Source: Desulfosudis oleivorans Hxd3
Lineage (GTDB): Bacteria > Desulfobacterota > Desulfobacteria > Desulfobacterales > Desulfosudaceae
Reading direction: 5' to 3'
NCBI RefSeq assembly: GCF_000018405.1
Contig: NC_009943.1
Span: 1,243,001 to 1,307,000, forward strand
Length of the DNA: 64,000 bases
Shown here: positions 9,647 to 18,909 of the stretch, piece after piece
How positions within the stretch are numbered: position 1 is the stretch's first letter
How the letters are laid out: each line of letters starts with the position of its first letter
Notes under the pieces: generated by a model
What the model saw: only the letters and a program-made list of their open reading frames with translations
Told to the model about the DNA's origin: nothing
The model's database searches: none
Translations under genes and position numbers: made by a program

Positions 9647-10612
9647 TTAAATGGAGAAGAGACGGGCGGAGAGGCATATATCGGGATTTACCTGAACGCC
9701 GTTAAAGAGCACTTCATAGAAGACACGGGCCGGAGTTCCGTTGCCGGGATTATCGACAAAGCCGATGGGCTCGTCTTTTTTAACGGTGCTGCCGGGTTTT
9801 TGCGCCACGGCTGTCAGCTGCGTGTACCGGGTGGTGAATCCATGGCCGTGGTCGATGACCACCATATGGCCGAAAGGTTTTCGCTCTCCGGCATACGTCA
9901 CGATGCCGTTGGCGGACGCCACCACTTCGGCGGGGCCGGGCATGACGATCTCAACCCCCCTGCTGCCCGAATGACCATCGGAAGGTGACGGGCGGGAAAA
10001 AAAACAGTGGGTTACATCTCCCTCAGCCGGCATGGCCAGGGGAAGGCAGGTCATGGGGTTCATGATGAAATCGGAGTGGTCCAGTACCAGTGTCAGCCGG
10101 TTCTGCTTGGCCGCGTAAAAGATGCCTGCCGGATCCTTTGTTCCCTGCTTATCCTGGTCAGCCGGCGCTTCGCTGCCGCCGATATCGTTTTCAGAGGCGC
10201 CCGGTGTGGTTTCGGACTTGGAGCCGCCAACGCCGAACAGGTTTTCATGATTGGCCGTCCGTTCGATTCGTGCGATCCGGCGAATGTCACTTTCAATGGC
10301 CTCCAGATGGGACAGGGCACCGGTCAGGGAGGTCAGCTTGCTCTCCAGCAGGGCGATCTGTTGATTTCTCATATCGATCTGCTGTTGCTGACCGGTAATT
10401 TTATTTTCAAGCCATACGGAGTCGGTGGCGGTGTGGCGAAGAACAACACCCTGAACAAACAGGGAGGCAAACAGTGCCACACCGATCAGCAGCACAACAC
10501 CGACGGAAATAAGGGCTGCATGCGAAAAAGTGTATTGTCTGCTGCTGTAGGCGGTTTCATCAAAAATTGAAAACGTAATGGTTTTCCTTTTTCGCGCCAT
10601 GTGGTCTCTCAT
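9647..10612 (-). CDS. Membrane-anchored degenerate LytM (M23-like) protein
   Basis: 321 residues: a basic N-terminus, one membrane segment (about residues 30-53), a coiled coil (about 65-110), an Asp/Ser/Gly-rich linker, and a C-terminal M23/LytM fold from about residue 195. The fold is recognisable (GIVTYAGERKPFGHMVVIDH), but all zinc ligands appear replaced: the H-x3-D site reads SRGVE, the second His is Gln in RYTQLT, and the HLH triad position reads RVFYEV. This suggests a non-catalytic LytM, as in EnvC/NlpD-type activators of amidases, rather than an endopeptidase. ATG 10612 has AAAGGG six bases upstream; ATG 10600 is an alternative. Confidence 0.8.
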   Translation of the reverse strand: MRDHMARKRKTITFSIFDETAYSSRQYTFSHAALISVGVVLLIGVALFASLFVQGVVLRHTATDSVWLENKITGQQQQIDMRNQQIALLESKLTSLTGALSHLEAIESDIRRIARIERTANHENLFGVGGSKSETTPGASENDIGGSEAPADQDKQGTKDPAGIFYAAKQNRLTLVLDHSDFIMNPMTCLPLAMPAEGDVTHCFFSRPSPSDGHSGSRGVEIVMPGPAEVVASANGIVTYAGERKPFGHMVVIDHGHGFTTRYTQLTAVAQKPGSTVKKDEPIGFVDNPGNGTPARVFYEVLFNGVQVNPDICLSARLFSI

Positions 10613-10860
10613 AATATGCCCTTTGCCGTAAGTCCCTATTTAGTCTTGTATTTATAACCCGAAAAAAAACTAAATGTCAATAACTTAATAATAAGAAGAA
10701 ATGTTTTTTATTCAGGACCGGCGTGCTAACAGAATGTAATGATTGACAGAAAAACGGCGGATGGCTATGCTGTTCCAGAAACTGAACCATCTGGGTTGAA
10801 CCACCGGTTTCCGAGGTTTCGTGGTGGGCGGGGCGCTTCGAGGGAAAGAGAGGACGACAA

Positions 10861-11691
10861 ATGAAGAGCGGCAGTGGTGATTATGCAGCACTGGATCATC
10901 CCGGGGTTCTGTCCCGGCTCTTTCATCCACGACGGGCGACCATGCCCGAGGCCTGGTTTTTGGATGTGGAAACCTTTGACATTCCAGTGGACGGCAACGG
11001 CGTGACCGTGGGCGGGGCTTTTTTTGCCGCCGCGCCCAGTGCGCCGGTGATCCTTTTTTTTCACGGAAACGGTGAGACCGTTGTCGATTACGCGGACACA
11101 GGCGGGCTTTACACGGCCATGGATATCAATTTTCTGGCAGTGGACTACCGGGGTTACGGGTGGTCCGGCGGCAGTCCCACGGTGTCGGCCATGCTGGCCG
11201 ACAGCCGCGCGGCTTTTCGTTTTGCCAGGCAATGGCTCGGAGAAAAGGGATATACCGGCCCGTGGATCGTCATGGGCCGTTCTCTGGGCAGCGCCTGCGC
11301 CCTGGAACTGGCGGCCCGTCATGAAACAGACATCAACGGACTGGTTATTGAAAGCGGATTTGCCCATACCCTTCCCCTGCTGCGGCTGCTGGGCGTGGAC
11401 GTCGAAGCGTCGGGAATCACCGAATCCGAAGGCCTTGGCAATCTGGCCAAGATCGCTTGCTGGTCAAAACCCCTTCTGGTGATTCATGCTGCAAGCGATC
11501 ACATCATTCCCCTTTCCGAAGGCAAGGCCCTGCTGGATGCCTGCCCGGCACCGGTCAAACGCATGATCCGGATTGACCAGGCGGATCACAACACTATTTT
11601 TTATTATGGCAGTGAAGCCTACATGTCTGGTATAAAAGAGTTTGTCTCAACTTCCATCAGCAAACAAGGCATGGCAGGTGAAACAGAATAA
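10861..11691 (+). CDS. Alpha/beta hydrolase (BEM46/ABHD13-like)
   Basis: 276-residue alpha/beta-hydrolase fold protein with a full catalytic triad: nucleophile Ser141 in GRSLGSA, Asp213 in HAASDHIIP and His243 in ADHNTIF. The oxyanion region is FFHGNGET, followed by FLAVDYRGYGWS. This set matches the BEM46/ABHD13-like hydrolases; the substrate is unknown. No signal peptide is seen. ATG 10861 is preceded by an AGAGAGGA ribosome-binding site. The 3' end overlaps the next gene, suggesting that the two are co-translated. Confidence 0.85.
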   Translation: MKSGSGDYAALDHPGVLSRLFHPRRATMPEAWFLDVETFDIPVDGNGVTVGGAFFAAAPSAPVILFFHGNGETVVDYADTGGLYTAMDINFLAVDYRGYGWSGGSPTVSAMLADSRAAFRFARQWLGEKGYTGPWIVMGRSLGSACALELAARHETDINGLVIESGFAHTLPLLRLLGVDVEASGITESEGLGNLAKIACWSKPLLVIHAASDHIIPLSEGKALLDACPAPVKRMIRIDQADHNTIFYYGSEAYMSGIKEFVSTSISKQGMAGETE

Positions 11692-14002
11692 GATCCACAA
11701 TCAATTGAAGTCCCTGTTGTCGCTCACCGGTCCACCCATGGGCTACACCGTCCGGTTCAGCCTGGACCGCCTGGTACCGGGAGTTGACAACGTTCGGTAC
11801 GACGCCTATATCGATTCCGCATTTTACAGCCATGCCGGAAAGTTCATCTATGGCCTGATGTCGGCCCAGCTCAAGGCCGTGGGTGTGGCCTCTCCGGAAA
11901 AGGTTTTCTCCCGCAACGAGAAGGACCTGGATGCCTTTAAACAGGGGCTGGTCAGCATTCTGCAAAGCGCGGTCAACCGGGCCAAACTGGCCCGGGAATA
12001 CCAGGTGGTGCTGCTGGCCCATGCGGCCCTGGCCAAGATGCTGATGAACAAGGTGCGGGAGCAGTTCGAAGAGATTATTCAGCTTTACCGGCAGACCATT
12101 CGCAAGCATGAAATCAGCCAGACCCACGATCTGGGTTCCGTGTTTCGTGTCAAAGAAGATATGGCGGCTCTTCAACAGAGGCGCATGTTCATTATCCGTT
12201 CCACAGCCAGGGAACTGTTCCGGTTTGTGTACGAGATCTGGGAGGGGGACCTGGAAAAGAGTTTTATTGCCAATTTTGGAAAAGACGCGGTTCCGCCGCG
12301 GGAGTTTTTTCTTAACCCGGTTTTTTTCGTGGACGGTGCGGTCGATGATTTTTTCATGATTGAAGAGTATGTGCTCATGGGCCACCGCATCGATGATCCG
12401 ATCCGGTATGATGATGTGCTGGCTCTTTTAAGGGAGTCCCTGTCCACGCCGAAAATTCTTGAAGACCCGACCGATGTCCTACCGGAGACCGGAGATACCG
12501 AAGGTGCCGGAGATACCGACCCGGATGCCGGGGATGATTCAGAGCAGGGCGATCGTATGATTCGGCATGCCGACAGCCTGCTGTGCCGGGCGGGAAATAT
12601 TGAACTTCTTTTCGACAGCTACCACACAAAAGAGATTTTAAAAAAGACCAAAAAGGAGCGGGGCCCCAAAGATGAGATCCGCCTGCTCAAAAACAAGATG
12701 GCTGCCCAGCGGAAGCTGTTTGACTGTTTTTATAAGGCCTGCAAAAAGTCCGGCCTGCTCAAGGCGGTCATCGCCGCCCAGGAAATGGGGCCCGTCGTGG
12801 GTGAATATTGCCCGCCTTTGCTGCCCCACGAGTTGGTAAACTACCTGGTGGCCCCGGCCGAACGGGAAAAGGTGGTCAGCAAGCTCAAACGCCTGAAAAG
12901 CCTGGCCGGGGGGACCTTTTCTTTAAAATCCCTGGACAGAGTTGAAAAGCGTTCTTCCCGACTGGCAATGGAACGCCGCAAGATTCACCTGATCGATTTT
13001 TTAAAAAGGTTTTCCGCCTACCATCGGGACTACAGCAATTTTAATATTTTTAAAGAGAGCCTTCAGTGGATCAATCTGCTGGAAGATGAAAAAACTATTA
13101 ATCTCTCCCGTGTCAACCGCATGCTTTATGAATTTGTGGAGCCACGGGAGAATGGGCTGGGCAGCCGGGCCATTCGAAATCATGTGATCCTGAAAGCCGA
13201 TGTCCGGGGTTCCACGGAGATCACCAGCCACTTGAGCCGCAAGGGGCTCAACCCGGCCTCCTATTTCAGCCTGAATTTTTTTGATCCCATCAATCAGATT
13301 CTGCCCGAGTACGGTGCCGCAAAGGTCTTTATCGAAGGGGATGCCCTGATTCTTTCCATTTTCGAGGAGGAGGATACCCCGGCCGGCTGGTATGCCGTGG
13401 CCCGGGCCTGTGGCCTGGCCATACGGATTCTGCTGATCGTGCAGCGGTACAACCGGCAGAGCAAACAGCACCGGCTTCCCATCCTGGAACAGGGCATCGG
13501 TATCTGCTATGTGGACGGGCCCCCGGCCTTTCTGTTTGACGGCGACAGTCGCATCATGATTTCATCCGCCATTAACCGGGCGGACCGGCTCTCCAGCTGC
13601 GACAAGATGCTGCGCACCCGTTTTTCAAAAAAACGGGGGCCCTTCAACCTGTATGTTTTTTCCGCCATTGCCAACCGGGAGACAGGAGGGGAGGACGGCC
13701 AGCTGCTTCGCTACAATGTCAATGGCATTGAACTGGAGGAGGCGGCGTTTAAAAAACTTTCCCAGGAGATCGACCTGAACGTGGTCAACCTGAGCATTCC
13801 CGAAGCCGGCAGGGACAAGATCAAGGTCTACACCGGCATTTTTCCCACCAAGTCGGGCAAATACCAGCGACTGATCATTCGGGAAGCCCATATTCCCCAG
13901 CTTGATATTGTCACTCTCAATGTGGGCCGTGTCACGGCCAAGCGCTATTACGAGGTCTGCACCAATCCCGCCTTTTACGAAAAAGTCAAAAAGATGGTGT
14001 AG
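11678..14002 (+). CDS. Large protein with C-terminal class III nucleotidyl cyclase-like domain
   Basis: About 774 residues from GTG 11678 (AAGG ribosome-binding site; TTG 11642 is an alternative). The N-terminal 490 residues are helical and charged and match nothing I recognise; they include an acidic Asp/Gly-rich linker near residues 265-290. Residues about 504-640 resemble a class III cyclase homology domain: ILKADVRGSTEIT carries the first metal-binding Asp, VFIEGDALILSIFE the second region, followed by a helix with RLPILEQGIGICY. Whether it makes cAMP or cGMP is uncertain because the substrate-specifying residues are not obvious. It overlaps the hydrolase gene by 14 bases. Confidence 0.7.
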   Translation: MKQNKIHNQLKSLLSLTGPPMGYTVRFSLDRLVPGVDNVRYDAYIDSAFYSHAGKFIYGLMSAQLKAVGVASPEKVFSRNEKDLDAFKQGLVSILQSAVNRAKLAREYQVVLLAHAALAKMLMNKVREQFEEIIQLYRQTIRKHEISQTHDLGSVFRVKEDMAALQQRRMFIIRSTARELFRFVYEIWEGDLEKSFIANFGKDAVPPREFFLNPVFFVDGAVDDFFMIEEYVLMGHRIDDPIRYDDVLALLRESLSTPKILEDPTDVLPETGDTEGAGDTDPDAGDDSEQGDRMIRHADSLLCRAGNIELLFDSYHTKEILKKTKKERGPKDEIRLLKNKMAAQRKLFDCFYKACKKSGLLKAVIAAQEMGPVVGEYCPPLLPHELVNYLVAPAEREKVVSKLKRLKSLAGGTFSLKSLDRVEKRSSRLAMERRKIHLIDFLKRFSAYHRDYSNFNIFKESLQWINLLEDEKTINLSRVNRMLYEFVEPRENGLGSRAIRNHVILKADVRGSTEITSHLSRKGLNPASYFSLNFFDPINQILPEYGAAKVFIEGDALILSIFEEEDTPAGWYAVARACGLAIRILLIVQRYNRQSKQHRLPILEQGIGICYVDGPPAFLFDGDSRIMISSAINRADRLSSCDKMLRTRFSKKRGPFNLYVFSAIANRETGGEDGQLLRYNVNGIELEEAAFKKLSQEIDLNVVNLSIPEAGRDKIKVYTGIFPTKSGKYQRLIIREAHIPQLDIVTLNVGRVTAKRYYEVCTNPAFYEKVKKMV

Positions 14003-14102
14003 GCGCTTTGCTTCCCATAGTCCAGAGCCGTGATGCGCAGGATAAAAAGTTGCTTTTACCCCGGACAGGAACCCGCTTCCGTTATGTAACTTGTAAAAAC
14101 GA

Positions 14103-14131
14103 TTGACAATTTACATAGGTGGTTATATGGC
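14103..14131 (+). promoter_or_regulatory. Possible sigma-70 promoter upstream of citrate synthase
   Basis: A perfect TTGACA at 14103-14108 is followed by TATATG (spacing 15) or TATGGC (spacing 17). The spacing and -10 match are imperfect. It sits in the 259-base gap before the citrate synthase gene; nothing else stands out in that gap. Confidence 0.35.
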
Positions 14132-14261
14132 GATGCGGCTGGTGTATGACCGGGGAAATCCCGGAAAAAGACTGTTATAAGACAAGCCATGCATGGTATG
14201 GTGGCCAGTATCAAGCCACCGGAAAAAAATGACGTTCTAACAAAATATTTGAAGGACAGGC

Positions 14262-15443
14262 ATGCCGAACGAGAGCCAGTTGTTGGATACCGGCCTGAGA
14301 GGTGTAAAAATCGCCAAAACGCGTATCAGCCACGTGGACGGAGAGGCGGGCAAACTTGTTTACCGCGGTTTTCTGATAAACGACCTGGCCGAATCCGCCA
14401 CTTATGAGGAAGTGGCGCACCTGTTGCTCCATGAGAAGCTGCCGAACAGTGATGAGTTGACCGCTTTCAGCCGGAAACTGGCCGGATTTCGAGCCATTGG
14501 GCCGGACATCCGCCAGTCCATGGAGAAGATTTCCGCTCAAGCCCACCCCATGGACGTGCTGCAGGCGATGATTCCCCTGCTGGCCACGGGTGATTCCGAT
14601 CGCGATGCGATGACCAGAGAGACAACCCTGTCTTCCGGCACCCGGCTGGTGGCCGTTATGGCGACGATTGTCGCTGCCTGGCATCGTATCCGGTCCGGCC
14701 GCACACCGATAGATCCCGATCCGGCCCTGGGCCATGGTGCCAATTTTCTTTACATGCTGACCGGCCGGCGGCCCGATACGGAAACCGCCCGTTTTTTTGA
14801 TGTCTGCCTGGTGCTTCACGCCGAACACTCTTTCAACGCCTCCACTTTTACCGCCCGGCAGGTGGCTTCCACCCGGGCGCATATGTATGCCGCCGTTTCC
14901 GCTGCCATAGGCTCCCTGTCCGGCGAGCTTCACGGCGGTGCCAATTCCCGAGTCATGCAGGTGCTGCTGGACATCGGCTCGGTCGACGCCATCGAGGCTC
15001 ACATAAAAAAGATTCTGGACACCGGGGGTAAAATAATGGGGTTGGGTCATGCCGTCTATAAAACCGGTGACCCCCGGGCCAATGTCCTTTCGGATATGTC
15101 CCGTCGCCTGGGTGATTTGTCCGGCAACCCTCTCTGGTACGACTTGACAGTGGCCTTAGAACAGAAAGGCAGAGCCGCCTTCAAAAAAAACAGAGGACTG
15201 GATATCTATCCCAACATCGATTTCTACAGTGCCTCGGTTTACTATTACATGGGCATTCCGATTGACCTTTTTACACCGGTTTTCGCGATCTCCCGCGTGG
15301 CCGGCTGGGTGGCTCACGTGATTGAGGAGCAGTTCGGCGGTGCCGGCTCCAAACCGGCCCTGTACCGTCCCTCGGCTGAATATGTCGGAGAGTACTGCGG
15401 CCCGGAAGAATGTGCCTTTATTCCCGTTTCCGACAGAAAATAA
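14262..15443 (+). CDS. Citrate synthase family protein
   Basis: 393-residue type II (short, bacterial/archaeal-like) citrate synthase condensing acetyl-CoA with oxaloacetate. Catalytic His in SGELHGGANS, His in MGLGHAVYKTGDPRA and Asp in NIDFYSASVYYYMG are present. The 2-methylcitrate synthases share these residues, so propionyl-CoA cannot be excluded as substrate. ATG 14262 has an AAGGA ribosome-binding site about 7 bases upstream. A 2-oxoacid:acceptor oxidoreductase follows about 84 bases downstream, consistent with a TCA-cycle segment giving or using 2-oxoglutarate. Confidence 0.93.
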   Translation: MPNESQLLDTGLRGVKIAKTRISHVDGEAGKLVYRGFLINDLAESATYEEVAHLLLHEKLPNSDELTAFSRKLAGFRAIGPDIRQSMEKISAQAHPMDVLQAMIPLLATGDSDRDAMTRETTLSSGTRLVAVMATIVAAWHRIRSGRTPIDPDPALGHGANFLYMLTGRRPDTETARFFDVCLVLHAEHSFNASTFTARQVASTRAHMYAAVSAAIGSLSGELHGGANSRVMQVLLDIGSVDAIEAHIKKILDTGGKIMGLGHAVYKTGDPRANVLSDMSRRLGDLSGNPLWYDLTVALEQKGRAAFKKNRGLDIYPNIDFYSASVYYYMGIPIDLFTPVFAISRVAGWVAHVIEEQFGGAGSKPALYRPSAEYVGEYCGPEECAFIPVSDRK

Positions 15444-15527
15444 CGGGCGGCAGCCGCTACGCCGGTTGCACCCCATTCATTTTTTCAACCGGTTCGTTAA
15501 ATGCCTTTTAAGCAGGGGAGTTGCTCT

Positions 15528-15899
15528 ATGCCAATCGATATCAACATCCTCATCGGCGGCGCCGCCGGACAGGGCATCCAGACAGTGGGCGATCTGCTGG
15601 TTCAGGTCTGTCGAAAATCCGGGCTGCATGTTTTCGCCGTCAACGGCTATGAATCACGCATCCGGGGCGGCCACAGCAACGTCCAGGTGCGCATCAGCGA
15701 TCAGCCAGTCAAGGCGCCCTGCCGGCCTGTTCACCTGCTGCTGGCCATGACGGACGAGACCATCGACCGTCATCGTGACCGGCTGGCGGCCTTGTGGTGG
15801 CGGATGACCCGGAAGCCCTTGCTGACGGCAACACGCACCGGGTTCCCATCACTAAAATGGCCGAAGACGCCGGCGGCAAAATCATGGCCAACACCGTAG
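15528..15899 (+). pseudogene. 2-oxoacid:acceptor oxidoreductase, gamma-domain part, frameshifted before the alpha part
   Basis: N-terminal gamma domain of a gamma-alpha fused (KorA-type) subunit. It begins MPIDINILIGGAAGQGIQ at ATG 15528, with AGGGGAG upstream. Homology runs to LAMTDETIDRHRDRLA at about 15788 and then turns to non-homologous residues ending at 15899. The expected continuation (GLVVADDPEALADG) is found one frame over from about 15790. Inserting one G at GCGGCC (15786-15791) would restore a single gene to 17233. The domain carries the acyl-transfer/CoA-side role of the complex. Either a real lesion or a single-base sequence error. Confidence 0.8.
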
Positions 15900-17233
15900 C
15901 GGCCGGCGCCTGCCTGGCCCTGCTGCACGCGCCCTTTGAGCTGTTCGAGACGGCACTGGCGGCTCAGTTTGAAAAAGCGGGCGAGGCCGTCAAAGCCAAG
16001 AATCTGGTTGCGGTCCAAAAAGGGTATCAGGCCATGAAGGACATCCCGTTTGCTTCTGCATTTGAATGGCAGCCCTCTCCCGCAAAGGGATTGCTGATGA
16101 ATGGGGCCCGGGCCCTGGCCCTGGGCGCTTTGGCCGCCAATGTCCGCCTCGGCGCTTTTTATCCCATGTCGCCGGCGACCGGCATCATGCAGCAGTTGTC
16201 GGAAATATCGGACACCTATCCCCTGGTAGTGGAGCAGGCCGAAGATGAAATCGCGGCGGTTAACATGGTCATCGGCGCATCCTTCGCCGGTGTCCGCGCC
16301 CTGACGGCCACCTCCGGCGGCGGGTTCTGTCTTATGACCGAGGGGCTGGGTCTGGCCGGTATTACCGAAACGCCGCTGGTCATCATCAATTCCCAGCGTC
16401 CGGGCCCGGCCACCGGCCTGCCGACCCGGACGGCCCAGGGGGATCTGCTGTTTGTCATCACCGCCGCCCAGGATGAATTTCCCCGCTTTGTTTTTGCCCC
16501 CCGGACCGTGGGCGAGGCGTACGAAACCGTCATCCGGGCCTTTGACCTGGCCGATCTTTACCAGGTGCCGGTGATCATTCTTACGGATCATTATTTTAAT
16601 GATATGGCCACCGTTACCGGGGATGAATTTCAGGCGCCGGAAACCGTTGTTCGTCACCTTGTTTTCGACGCAGACATGGATGACCCGGAAAAATACCGAC
16701 GCTACGCCCTGACCGAAACCGGGATATCACCCCGGGCGCTTCCCTGTGCCGGCAGGGCTTTGGTGATGGTTTCAGGCAATGAACATGCAGAAGACGGTCA
16801 TATCAGTGAGGAAAAAACCAACCGGGTCAATATGGTCAATAAACGGCAGGCCAAACTAACGGCAATGCGCGGTGAAATGCGCTCCCCTGAGGCATGTCAC
16901 GCCGGAAGCCAGACGATTCTGGTCTCCTGGGGATCAGCATTCGGGGCCGTTGAAGAGGCGGTTGATCAAATGCGAAGCAGCGGTCATGACATCGGTTGCC
17001 TCAGCTTGTGCGATCTCTGGCCTTTTCCGCACCAGGCCTTTCTGGACGCGGCCGGAAAGGCGGAGACCGTCATCACCGTGGAAGCCAATGCCACCGCTCA
17101 ACTGGGTCAGATCATCCGTCAGCAAACCGGTCTTTCGCCGAACGGGGCGATTTTAAAATATGACGGCCGGCCCTTGACGGCGGAAGACATTATTGACGGT
17201 TATTACGAATTTACCGGAGGCGCCAATGGTTGA
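15794..17233 (+). CDS. 2-oxoacid:acceptor oxidoreductase, end of gamma domain plus alpha domain
   Basis: 479 residues in the frame downstream of the frameshift; the GTG at 15794 is only the first possible start in this frame, not a likely natural one. The first 75 residues complete the gamma domain (ITKMAEDAGGKIMANTVAAG). From about residue 105 the pyrimidine-binding alpha domain follows: GAFYPMSPATGIMQQLS, EQAEDEIAAVNMVIGASFAG, TSGGGFCLMTEG and GDLLFVITAAQDEFPRFVFA. With the gamma part the protein would be about 568 residues, typical of KorA. It overlaps the beta-subunit gene by 8 bases. Substrate is most likely 2-oxoglutarate given the citrate synthase neighbour; other 2-oxoacids are possible. 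Confidence 0.85.
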   Translation: MVADDPEALADGNTHRVPITKMAEDAGGKIMANTVAAGACLALLHAPFELFETALAAQFEKAGEAVKAKNLVAVQKGYQAMKDIPFASAFEWQPSPAKGLLMNGARALALGALAANVRLGAFYPMSPATGIMQQLSEISDTYPLVVEQAEDEIAAVNMVIGASFAGVRALTATSGGGFCLMTEGLGLAGITETPLVIINSQRPGPATGLPTRTAQGDLLFVITAAQDEFPRFVFAPRTVGEAYETVIRAFDLADLYQVPVIILTDHYFNDMATVTGDEFQAPETVVRHLVFDADMDDPEKYRRYALTETGISPRALPCAGRALVMVSGNEHAEDGHISEEKTNRVNMVNKRQAKLTAMRGEMRSPEACHAGSQTILVSWGSAFGAVEEAVDQMRSSGHDIGCLSLCDLWPFPHQAFLDAAGKAETVITVEANATAQLGQIIRQQTGLSPNGAILKYDGRPLTAEDIIDGYYEFTGGANG

Positions 17234-18083
17234 TGTAAAAACATATCAATGCGATTATGAAAACAAATGGTGTCCGGGCTGCGGCAATTTTATGATTCTC
17301 GAAGCCATGAAAATCGCCCTGGCCGGCCTGGATCTGGCCCCGGAAAAAATTCTGATCGTGTCCGGCATCGGCCAGGCCGGAAAGACCCCCCATTTTCTGA
17401 AATGCAATTTTTTCCATGGCCTGCATGGACGGGCATTGCCGGTAGCCACCGGGGCCAAGCTGGCCAACCATGATCTGACCATCATCGTCAATTCAGGGGA
17501 CGGGGATTGTTACGGCGAAGGCGGCAACCATTTTTTAAGCGCCATCCGCCGCAACCTCGATATCACCTTGCTGGTCCACGACAACAAGGTATACGGGCTG
17601 ACCAAAGGCCAGTCCTCCCCCACTTCCGACCGGGGCTTTGTTACCAGCATGCAGCGCCGGGGCGTGCTTTATGACGCGTTCAACCCCCTGACCGTGGCCC
17701 TGGCCCTGGGCGCCGGTTTTGTGGCCCGTGGCTATTCCGGCAGCAGGGACAACCTGGTGCGCACCATTCAGGCGGCAATCCAGCACAAAGGTTTCAGCCT
17801 GGTGGATATTCTGCACCCCTGTGTTTCCTTTAACCGGGTCAACACCCACGCCTGGTACAAGGAGCGGTTGGTCGACCTGTATGACAACAGTGAGCATGAT
17901 CCGGGCGATAAACAAGCGGCCATGATTCTGGCGGAACAAGGGGATGCGCCAATACCCATCGGCATTCTTTACCGGAAAGAGGCTCCTGCGTTTACAGACC
18001 GTATTGACCACCTCAAGGAGGGTCCCCTGGTTGATCGCGCTTATGATCGCGAGGCGGTGCAATCCTTGCTGACAGGCGTTTAG
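17226..18083 (+). CDS. korB: 2-oxoacid:acceptor oxidoreductase beta subunit (KorB-like)
   Basis: 285-residue thiamine-diphosphate-binding subunit. ENKWCPGCGNFMI holds the N-terminal CxxC cluster ligands, SGIGQAGKTPHFL contacts TPP, NSGDGDCYGEGGNHF is the TPP-Mg motif, and DNKVYGLTKGQSSPTS follows; this set is diagnostic of the KorB/PorB family. Start ATG 17226 has GGAGG upstream inside the alpha gene, and the two genes overlap by 8 bases. There is no separate ferredoxin delta subunit, as in two-subunit KorAB enzymes. Its stop codon TAG is also the first bases of a degenerate copy of the dispersed repeat described at 36869. Confidence 0.9.
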   Translation: MVDVKTYQCDYENKWCPGCGNFMILEAMKIALAGLDLAPEKILIVSGIGQAGKTPHFLKCNFFHGLHGRALPVATGAKLANHDLTIIVNSGDGDCYGEGGNHFLSAIRRNLDITLLVHDNKVYGLTKGQSSPTSDRGFVTSMQRRGVLYDAFNPLTVALALGAGFVARGYSGSRDNLVRTIQAAIQHKGFSLVDILHPCVSFNRVNTHAWYKERLVDLYDNSEHDPGDKQAAMILAEQGDAPIPIGILYRKEAPAFTDRIDHLKEGPLVDRAYDREAVQSLLTGV

Positions 18084-18127
18084 CCCGGATATTTTACAAG
18101 GTGATTTTGCGGCATCAACAAGGCGAG
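18080..18127 (+). repeat. Degenerate left-end fragment of the 265-bp dispersed element
   Basis: Starts TTAGCCCGGATATTT and continues with recognisable matches to the left 45 bases of the full copies at 36869 and 41015, including the conserved GATTT..GC.GCA and CAAGGCG blocks. No right end is seen before the convergent TetR gene. It overlaps the korB stop codon. Confidence 0.6.
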
Positions 18128-18222
18128 CGCATTCTGTTTTAGGTCCCTATTCCTTCCCCTGCCCGACCATTCTAAATGCATGGGGAACGATCTCAACAAT
18201 ACCTTTACATTGTTTATAAATA

Positions 18223-18831
18223 CTATTGGGTTATGCTCTTCATGAAATATTGTATAAACTGTTCCTGGAACGCCTTGAACAGCTTTTTTATTTCGGCATC
18301 ATCCTTATCAAGGATTAAGGAAAGGAGAGAAATGCCTTCTGAAAAAGCAACCAGTCCCGCGCTGATGTGAGGTACGGATGCTTCCTCCTTGCAGGCTCTG
18401 GTAAGAAGGATGTGAACCGTTTCGATCCACTCGGAATAGGCTTTCCGGAGTTTCTTTTTTATTTTGGGGTTGTATATCGCCAGTTCCTGAAACTCGATAA
18501 ATATTTTTGAAAGGTCACGGTTTGAAGTGATGCGATGGTAGGCGAAATCAAGGCAGGCGCGCAGCATATCCTCGGGGTCCTTAAAGTCAGGTGTTTTTGA
18601 AGCCATCCAATCTTCAAAAATGGTTTTGTAGTCTTCGATGACAAATTCGATATAGTTAAGGAGTATGTCTTCTTTACTTTTATAATAGTAATGCAGCATA
18701 CCGTGATTGATTTTGGCGGCAGCAGCAATATCTTTAATCGAGGTCTGATTAAACGGTTTTTTTAATAAGCACCGGGTCAGTGCGTCCATGATCTGCCGAC
18801 GTCTTTTTTCCTGTATCGGAGTGTGCGCCAT
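18223..18831 (-). CDS. TetR-family transcriptional regulator
   Basis: 202-residue TetR/AcrR repressor. The N-terminal helix-turn-helix is clear (RRRQIMDALTRCL, then TSIKDIAAAAKINHGMLHYY, then YKSKEDIL); the C-terminal ligand domain is generic. ATG 18831 has GAGG about 9 bases upstream; ATG 18846 lacks a ribosome-binding site. It is divergent from the alanine dehydrogenase cluster, and two 16-bp palindromes in that intergenic region are its probable operators. The ligand is unknown; a substrate or intermediate of the neighbouring catabolic cluster is the simplest guess. Confidence 0.9.
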   Translation of the reverse strand: MAHTPIQEKRRRQIMDALTRCLLKKPFNQTSIKDIAAAAKINHGMLHYYYKSKEDILLNYIEFVIEDYKTIFEDWMASKTPDFKDPEDMLRACLDFAYHRITSNRDLSKIFIEFQELAIYNPKIKKKLRKAYSEWIETVHILLTRACKEEASVPHISAGLVAFSEGISLLSLILDKDDAEIKKLFKAFQEQFIQYFMKSITQ

Positions 18832-18909
18832 ATTTTGAATCCTCATGCGTTTTATATGGTATCGGGAATATCGTAATCACTGTTCCCGGCCGTATGTTCA
18901 TCCACCTAT

